From Undaria pinnatifida (Eukaryota > Sar > Phaeophyceae > Laminariales > Alariaceae): a DNA stretch of 64,000 nucleotides. The position numbers were made by a program, and so were the translations under genes. The stretch lies in assembly GCA_012845835.1 (NCBI GenBank), contig JABAKD010000029.1, positions 8,439,380-8,503,379 on the forward strand, in the 5' to 3' direction. The notes beneath the pieces were generated by a model. That model had not been told where the DNA came from. It made no database searches and was given only the letters and a program-made list of their open reading frames with translations. Position 1 is the stretch's first letter. Each line of letters begins with the position of its first letter. This document shows, in pieces, positions 47,695 to 64,000 of the stretch.

Positions 47695-47782
47695 TTAACG
47701 CTTTTACAGCTGGAAACCCGTTTTTTTCGACAGAAATACTTGGAATTAGTGTAGGAGGGGTTTTAGGGCTCTGACGGGGTTT
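47695..47782 (-). mobile_element. MITE-A copy, diverged
   Basis: TTAACGCTTTTACAGCTGG, then AAATACTTGGAATTAGTGTAG and GGGCTCTGACGGGGTTT. It keeps the family order, but the right TTAA is lost. Confidence 0.6.
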
Positions 47783-47861
47783 CGCGAGGAGCCTGAGATA
47801 ATGTACGCGCGCCCACTATACGGTGTCATGGTGTCAATGACCGACGACACGGCAGGTCCAG

Positions 47862-48250
47862 ACGATGGGGAAAGCAAGTAAGCAGGTAAGCAGGCAAGCA
47901 GGCAGGCAAGCAGGCAGGCAAGCAAGCAGGCAAGCAAGCAGGCAAGCAGGCAGGCAAGCAGGCAGGCAAGCAAGCAGGCAAGCAAGCAGGCAAGCAAGCA
48001 GGCAAGCAAGCAAGCAGGCAAGCAAGCAGGCATGCACGCAGGTATGCACGCAGGCACGTAGGCAAGCAAGCAGCAGGCAGGCAAGCAACCAAGCAAACCA
48101 GGCAACCAGGCAACCAATCAAACCAAGCAACCAGGCAAACAATCAAACCAAGCAACCAAGCAACCAAGCAACCAAGCAACCAAGCAAACAAGCAAACAAG
48201 CAACCAAGCAACCAAGCAACCAATCTACCAATCTACCAAGCAACCAACCA
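47862..48250. repeat. (CAGG/CAAG)n satellite
   Basis: Tetranucleotide-based array of GCAAGCAGGCAGGCAAGC type, drifting to CAACCAAG at its right end. Both strands are open in several frames (Lys-Gln-Ala-Ser or Leu-Ala-Cys repeats). Confidence 0.9.
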
Positions 48251-48890
48251 AGCAACCAAGGCATAACCAAAGCTAATGAACAAGCATCAGCAGCATCACG
48301 TCACCAGGCCGGGTCACACAATCACCAAACAACGCCCATTAGTTAATGTTCACTTTTCAATGTTATAGTGTCGGTTTTCATATCGGCCAGAAACAGGAAG
48401 AGGAACAGGGGGGGGGGGGGGGATTGGAGAAACGAGACAGAACTACGAGGAGAACGAAAATAAACACCTCAACACTTGTCGCCGCGGTAGATGCATCGTT
48501 ATCCACCCACCCATCCATCCAACCATCCATCCAACCATCACGCAAGGAACCAACCCCCCAACCGAGAAATCAACGAGCCACCCCCTCCCCCCAACCATTT
48601 AAGCAAAGAGGCACACCCCCTAGAACAACATAACCAGGGAGCCACCACCCCCCCCACCCCCCAACCATCTAAGCATGGAGCCACACACTTTCAGCCACCT
48701 AATCGAGGTGCCCATCACTTCCCCCCAACCATCCAACCACATAAACAAGAAGCCGCGCATCCCCAACCATTTAATCGAAGCGCCACCACTCCCCCCCGCC
48801 AACCACTCAAGAAAGAAGCCTCCCCCCACCCCCTCCTCCCTGTCCCCCCAACGCCCACCCCTCATCCCATTTACTACCGAATCCTGGTTA

Positions 48891-58262
<9,372 letters not shown>

Positions 58263-58434
58263 CTGTCACAGCGGGGGTGGGGTGGGTGGGGTGGGCGGTG
58301 GGGCAAGGGGGCGATGGGCAGGGGGGGGGAAAGGGAAACAGAGAGGTGGGCGGCAAGTGAAAAGGGTGCAAGGCGCGGGGCGGGGGGGGGGAAGAGGGGC
58401 GGAGAAGAGGTGCGAGAGAGAGAAATCAGAGAGG

Positions 58435-58690
58435 AAGGGGGGGAGGGGGAGAGGGAGAGGAGAGGGGGGGGGGGGGGCATACTAATTTGCTGCTTGTCTT
58501 GGTCTTTTGACCTTTGACCATGCACCCCTTTCGAGAGGGAGCACCGTACCTATTCCTACTAATGATAGAGACACCTCCAGCATTTGAGGAGTTCAGCGCG
58601 TTGCTTCCATATCCTGCATGTAAAAAAAAATGTTTTTTTTTGTTGTCTCCTCTTCTTCTTCGGCCTCCTGCGGCCACCATCTACCTAGGA
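58435..58690 (-). mobile_element. 5'-truncated copy of the LINE 3' end
   Basis: On the minus strand the sequence reads GGAGGTGTCTCTATCATTAG, TCTCGAAAGGGGTGCATGG, CAAAAGACCAAGACAAGC and then runs into C-rich sequence. It parallels the C-terminal coding end and tail of the LINE near 37600-37730. It lies just upstream of the first visible argJ exon. Confidence 0.55.
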
Positions 58691-59434
58691 CCGCGTTCGT
58701 CTCCTCGCTACTATCTAATGTACCAAACTTATCCATGTGACATCGGTCTACTTTCCTCATCTACTCCTCCAACACATTCCGCTCCTCCTTGTACGGACAG
58801 TTCACATTCTCCTACGGCGTGGATTCTACTCTCGTTTGCGTTGCCATAAGGGCAGCTCTGTCGGCCTTTTCCTTCTCCACCCGACTACTGGTGTACCTCT
58901 TTCTTCTTTTTGGCAGGTCCAGGTCGCCTACAAGAAAATGCAGTTTCAGCGTGAGGACGGGGGACGGGAATATGAGGCATGAGCTGTGCTGTTGTGAGAT
59001 GCGCCTGCGTTATTATCACGTTTATGTTTTCGTTTGACTCATGTAATACTTCGAAGTATATCACGGGAGGGCGCGCGCGATTGGCGTTTGGCTGGCCAAC
59101 TCCACGGCCTTGCGAGGACGACACAGGGCAAATTCTTACCCCTTAGGGGTGAAGGGAGAGAGCGAGAAACAGATATACGAGAAAAACTACTAATATACAA
59201 AGCGCGACACGACACGATGAACGAAGAGCAGAGACGCTGCAACAACCTAATCAAGAAGCGTTAGAGCCCTCCCATAGTTTCTACCTTCCAAGCCCCCCCA
59301 CCTCCCCATCCCCTCTCTGCCCCCACCGCGGTGCTTGGTCTGCAGCTGCAACACCTCACGCTTTTCGCGAGCAAGGTTCAAAGTTTTACCACACACACCC
59401 ACGCCCACCAAAACAAGCCACCCCAAAAGCAATT

Positions 59435-59775
59435 CGAAGAGTTATCATCCTGCCATACCTGCCATGCAGCAAAAACAATTCAATGAGCTACCATCTTGCC
59501 ATACCACGAACACGAACACCCTCCAATGAGCTAACACCCTTCCATACCTGTCATGGCGAAAAAAAAAACGATCAGCTATCATCCTGCCACATCTGTCACG
59601 CCGCAAAACCAATTCAATGAGCTATCATTCCTACCATAAAACAATTCAATGACCTATCATCCTGCCATACCTGCCATGCCGCAAGACACAAATCAATGTA
59701 GCTGTCATCCTGCCATATCTGTCATGCCCCCCCCCCCCAAAAGAGGATTAAATGAGCTGTCACACCTGCCATCAA
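59435..59775. repeat. ~45-bp minisatellite upstream of argJ
   Basis: AATTCAATGAGCTATCATCC and TGCCATACCTGCCATGC recur about seven times with small indels. It lies upstream of the known argJ exons and may be in a 5' intron or outside the gene. Confidence 0.8.
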
Positions 59776-60730
59776 GACGCCTGTCGCCATGGGTCGAACA
59801 CGCCCGTTCACCGGGGCGCTCATGAAAGACCTGCGCGGTGCACCAACACCAAAGAAACACAAAATGAGAAGACCAAAAAAAAAACAATTTATCCGTCGTC
59901 AGTGTTGTATCTTGTGATCCCATGTACACTCTTGGTACGTGACCTCTATCGTTTTCGTTTTCGTTTTCTCTTCTCGTTTTTAGATTAGGTTTCGTTTTCG
60001 TTTTCATTTTTCTTTTTCGTTCTCACTCTCGCTGTCATTTTCGTTCATTTTGTATATTGATTACGGTATTCGCTCACATGGAAGGCCGGGTGAAAGCGTC
60101 GCGCCGAGCGCACCCGGTCCGGGCGCCGACGAAAAAGCACTCGCACCTGTGTGTCGGACAAAGAAACACACAAAATGCACAGGGAACAAATACCGAGGAA
60201 CACAAGCAGTTCAGGAGCCCGCGGCGGCGGGATAGGAAGTAGAGTAGCGGGGTGGGGCGGGGTGCGGTGGGGTGGGGTGGGGTGGGGCGGGGCGGGGCTA
60301 AAGGCATTGGCAACACTTGTACGCCCTGTCTCTATCGTCGAATTTTAACCCCCTCCCAGTGTACCGCTGTGTCGGTTAGAAAATGACCACCAGATGCTGC
60401 ATATCGCATATTATACCGCATGTATACAGGATACCATCCAGCGTACTAATAGCAATAATAGAAGCAACAGTACATTGTATATACCACACCTGGTGTATAC
60501 GTTGATGCAACAATACCCGCCAGTACCGGTACGGGAGTATGTTGGGAGGTCGTTACTGGAGGTACTTGTCCATACTTGGTATAATTCAAGAATAAAAATA
60601 ACTGGTACGACGTACTGTTTGGGATGTGTTGCTGTAAGTAGCCCAAAAAAGCAACTTTTATTTTTCTTGGTTTTTTCCTATGTTTTAATATTGCCGAGAC
60701 CGGGCTAGGCAGGGCTAGGCCACAATATTA

Positions 60731-61140
60731 TGCAATTTCGAGGTGTAACACTCTGCGAGTACCGGGCTGTGCTTGACATTTTCGAAGCTTAATACTGCGA
60801 GTACTGAAAATATACACGCAGTATTTTCAAGGTTTTGATACTGCGAGTACTGCGAAGGTAAGACAGAGAACACTACTGTAAGTAAGTACCGCCCAAGAAT
60901 ACTCGCGGTATACCCGGTACTCAGCGCACCATTGCGCAATCAATGCACCGCTGTAACGCTTGCACCTGAACTTCAGGTTAGCCAAAGTCGGTAGCATTGC
61001 TTTACTTCCCTCCCTGTAGGTTGGTAAAATGATCAATGATTGGTCAACCATCATTTTCGAGGTTCAATACTGCAAGCACTGGGCTTGACTTAACACCCGA
61101 TATTTTCTATTTTCGAGGTTTAACGCTGCGAATGTGGGTC
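60731..61140 (+). repeat. Dispersed ACTGCGAGTACTG repeats
   Basis: TTCGAGG...ACTGCGAGTACTG-like units at about 60735, 60781, 60823, 61051 and 61103. Two more lie at 62019-62061 and 63205-63267. They are not in tandem; spacing is irregular. Confidence 0.65.
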
Positions 61141-61141
61141 C

Positions 61142-61225
61142 TTAACGCCTTTACAACTGGAAACCCTTTTGGGGACAAATAAGTATAGAGAGGGATTTTG
61201 GGGCTCTAAACTCTAAAGGGGTTAA
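61142..61225 (-). mobile_element. MITE-A copy
   Basis: TTAACGCCTTTACAACTGG to CTAAAGGGGTTAA; both TTAA boundaries are intact, with a small internal deletion. Confidence 0.75.
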
Positions 61226-61229
61226 CCAA

Positions 61230-61553
61230 ATGGACGACATCCTTCGAGCTCGGGAAGGGCTCGATCGGAACGAAGGCCTGCTTACGCTTTGTTTGCAACA
61301 TTTTCCTCGAGATGAGGCGCACCGTTTCGTTCGCTTTTCGATGCATCGTATTCGCCTGCCTCAATCACACTGGGGAGGGTCTGCCCGACCACCTACCTGC
61401 TCAAGCGCTCGTTCGAGCGGGGTAAGGCCGATGAACGCCGAAATGTCGACATATCTGTTTCTGCGCTGCTGCCGTATAACACGACAACAACACACGTTTG
61501 CTAGGGTCGTACCTTTGCCGTTTTCCCACATTTCTTTCCGGCGGTGTAATTAA
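61230..61553 (+). other. Unrecognised ATG-initiated frame, 107 codons
   Basis: The ATG lies four bases after the right TTAA of the MITE-A at 61142-61225. It reads MDDILRAREGLDRNEGLLTL and ends at TAA 61551-61553. No domain is recognised; it may be chance. Confidence 0.2.
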
Positions 61554-62187
61554 GTGCAATAAATTGACGGCAGTCTCTCATCGCGAATACTATTGCCTAC
61601 GAATCCTGAAAGTTCCAGTACTTTCTCCACGGTGTTAACAGACCATTCGCGTTAACGTACGTGTTCATACATACCGGTACCTGTTATCATGCTACTTTAC
61701 ATTCACTCTTGTTGTACAAGGTACATACTGCTGCTGCTGCCGTACGACATACCTGTTGAATTTTAGGTGGCGTGTGGCGTGTATCAGCTCTTAGCTGGTG
61801 TATACGCTCGTAGGCTCGCCATCTGGGACTACCGGACCATCAGCTCAACCAAGGGCTGGTACATACTATGACGAGCAATGACCCCACGTGGCAGCACCAT
61901 CGCTTTACGGTCAGGTCTCAGCTTGTCATACCGCTCCTACATCTCTCGCCCATCACGGGCATACGCGGAGAAGCGCCGGGCATCAGCCCGCGGAAGCCTC
62001 GCTTGTACTAACCTGGAGGTATTTTCTATTTTCAAGGTTTGATACTGCGAGTACTGGTCACACACAGAAAATTTCAGGGCCTTCCCCGCGAGACCGGTTT
62101 ATGACGTCGGGATAAACTCCCGCGGCATTAGTCACCGCGGGACTTGCAACGGTATTTTTTTTTACGGGATCCGGCAACCCCCGGACT

Positions 62188-62512
62188 GAAATATAGTGTT
62201 TGTACGGGATCCGGCCACCGCGGACCCCCCAGGGGGGATGCAGCCACGACGGCACTCGACGAGTTTTTCGGGTACCGTGCCAAGCTGTACTCCTGCAGCA
62301 GCCGAGCCGGCTGGTGTGGCCACAGGAAGACCACCAGGTCCTGCAGGCCCGACACCCACGGACTCTTGGCCCGCAGTAGGCGCTGTTGCCTCGCTGGCAG
62401 CAGGCGCTGCTACCTCGCTAGCAACAGCTTCGTCAGTGTTCATTCTACGTCGGTCAGGGCCGTGTGCGTGTCGTCTGCTCCACGCTCGAACGTCTCTCGG
62501 CTCTCTAAACAC
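62188..62512 (-). other. Unrecognised Ala/Pro-rich frame
   Basis: The minus strand is open, with an ATG at 62443 followed by NTDEAVASEVAAPAASEATA. GC-rich against AT-richer flanks. It could be the start of a retroelement polyprotein or an unrelated exon; nothing decides. Confidence 0.25.
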
Positions 62513-62819
62513 ACAAAAAAGGGTTTCTTTGGTATTTCGCGGCGTTGTGCTGAGGGGCGAGGGGGACTCACACTAGGTATAAATGTTTTCGAAAAAGAAA
62601 ATGACAAAAAAACACTACTTAGTGATATGAGATAATTGAACCGGTGACTTGGCACTTCCGTGTACATCGCACTAGCCTGTCCTTCTGCGCGGGAGGACGA
62701 GCTTGACAAACGTCGGGATTCCTCGTTCTTCAATTCACGGAATGCGGGTTTTCAACACTATCTCGGGATTTGTCCGTGCGGGAACGGGTTTTTGAACATT
62801 GCGCGGAACGCGTTTGTGC

Positions 62820-63150
62820 GGGAACGGTATTTCGCTTTTTTCGCGGGACCACGGGATACGGGATTGCCCACTTTCCACGGGACACGGGATACGGGACACG
62901 GGATACGGGACACGGGATACGGGAGCACGGGATATCGGATATGGGAGTTCGCATTTTTCGCGGGACCACGGCATATCGGATATGGGATTTCGCATTTTTC
63001 GCGGGACCACGGCATATCGGATATGGGATTTCGCATTTTTCGCGGGACCACGGGATATCATCGGATATGGGATTTCGCATTTTTCGCGGGACCACGGGAT
63101 ATCGGATATGGGATTTCGCATTTTGCACGGGACCATGGGATAACCCCGAA
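62820..63150. repeat. 42-bp minisatellite (CGGGACCACGGGATAT type)
   Basis: The left part is a short GGGACACGGGATAC array. The right part has about five ~42-bp units (GCGGGACCACGGGATATC, GGATATGGGATTTCGCATTT). Unit length divisible by three leaves frames open on both strands. Confidence 0.85.
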
Positions 63151-63269
63151 TCCCGTACAATCCCGCGGGGGAAAAAAACGGGGAAGGCGCTGAAAACGTC
63201 AAGGTCAGGTTGGTACTGCGAGTACTGAGCGATGTTCAGACTTTTCAAGGTTTGGTAATGCGAATATCA

Positions 63270-64000
63270 CACTGGGGTCTATCAGGTATGTATGTCGTAC
63301 TAAAAAAAATATGTGGAGTACTGAGGTATGCACATAGCGGGATGCCCTACCCGAGATAGGAGCGTAAAAATAAAAAATCGGCTTGACACGAAAATTATAC
63401 AGATGAGAGCGATTTGGGTGGTTTCCCGTCTCCCGCTGTTAACGCGGTATGTAATGCCTCCGCAACAATGGGCAGACCCCGATTTTACACCAAAATCAAA
63501 GGGGCTTTTGAGGTCGGAAACGGACGATAGTCAGGCGCGCGTGTTCTACACTGGTGCGCGGCAGGAGCCGTGCATTGATCCCGGGTCTTTTGTAGTGCGA
63601 GTGTGTGTTTTGCTGCGCGGGTTAATCGGTATTGATGTATGTCTATACGTCCAGCATACGTAGTACACTATTCGTGCGGGACAGCAGCACACCACTCTGT
63701 GTATGACAGAGTATCAATGCTGTTGCATCTGGTACACTAGTACCGCACAGCAGCAGTAGCAGCTGGTTTTGCATTGATTTTTGTCTTTTTACTCTTGAAT
63801 ATCTGTCTAATGAGTCTGTCTCTTGGTCTTTTGCACTGATGTACATTATCGTTCTACTGAAGGGGGCCTGAGACAACGGAAGTCCAGAATTTTGAAGTCG
63901 ATACGGAATCTACAGATAGATATGCTGTCGTGTAAGCGGACAGAGCGGTTTTGTTACGAATTCAACAACAACGTCGTACGTAATGCAATTAACGTCAACT
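63270..64000. other. No recognised gene
   Basis: A 111-codon plus-strand frame (63328-63663) has no identifiable motif. No repeat family found. Confidence 0.4.

Noticed and set aside
47746-48266. Leu-Ala-Cys and Lys-Gln-Ala repeat frames
   Set aside because: The tetranucleotide satellite is open on both strands; no start context or conserved segment.
59140-59254. RLCSSFIVSCRALYISSFSR-like stretch as a targeting-peptide exon of argJ
   Set aside because: It looks like a transit peptide and is followed by a GTAAGA donor, but no in-frame ATG was found and its link to the next exon is unproven.
59435-59775. CRISPR-like regular repeat array
   Set aside because: Repeats are degenerate, have no unique spacers of constant length, and the DNA is eukaryotic; a minisatellite.

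Overview
This is nuclear DNA from a eukaryote with a large, repeat-rich genome. Two genes can be read with confidence. Both are split by spliceosomal introns and sit in DNA dominated by transposon debris and simple repeats. The cyclin most resembles the divergent cyclins of stramenopiles such as diatoms and brown algae. Together with the many long poly-G/poly-C tracts and the large introns, this suggests a stramenopile alga, possibly a brown alga. That assignment is inference. Nothing prokaryotic (operon, CRISPR array, Shine-Dalgarno-led ORF) is present.

Layout. 1-6 kb: tRNA-headed SINE copies, ~88-bp TTAA-flanked miniature inverted-repeat elements (MITE-A) and a minisatellite-bearing MITE (MITE-H). 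6.0-11.4 kb, plus strand: a cyclin gene with four firm exons; its 2.2-kb intron carries a 1,054-bp hAT-like element with an 8-bp target duplication. 11.5-20 kb: T-rich and G-tract-rich DNA with no gene I can recognise. 19.5-33 kb: repeats of several families, including MITE-B, MITE-C, a foldback element, three ~1.3-kb copies of composite repeat D in both orientations, tandem tRNA-derived units, and a small LTR element inserted in one D copy. 34-38 kb: a solo LTR, more tRNA-derived units, and a decayed LINE with reverse transcriptase motifs. 38-48 kb: more MITE-B and MITE-C, a ~550-bp polypurine tract, and a 4-bp-type satellite. 48.9-58.3 kb, minus strand: an argJ-type gene (glutamate N-acetyltransferase/ornithine acetyltransferase) spread over at least seven visible exons. 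A 500-N assembly gap (53,815-54,314) hides its middle, including the expected self-cleavage motif. 58.3-64 kb: minisatellites, a dispersed ACTGCGAGTACTG motif and unrecognised ORFs.

The two genes are unrelated in job: cell-cycle control and plastid/mitochondrial arginine synthesis. What links the window is its transposon network. Reciprocal nesting of MITE-A and MITE-C, with undisturbed TTAA target sites still visible in sister copies, gives direct evidence of insertion preference and order. The decayed LINE has 5'-truncated relatives that end in poly-C, suggesting that some homopolymer tracts began as retroelement tails.

Limits: gene models come from reading splice signals and conserved motifs by eye; no alignment or transcript was available. 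Repeat boundaries are accurate to a few bases only where target duplications are stated.
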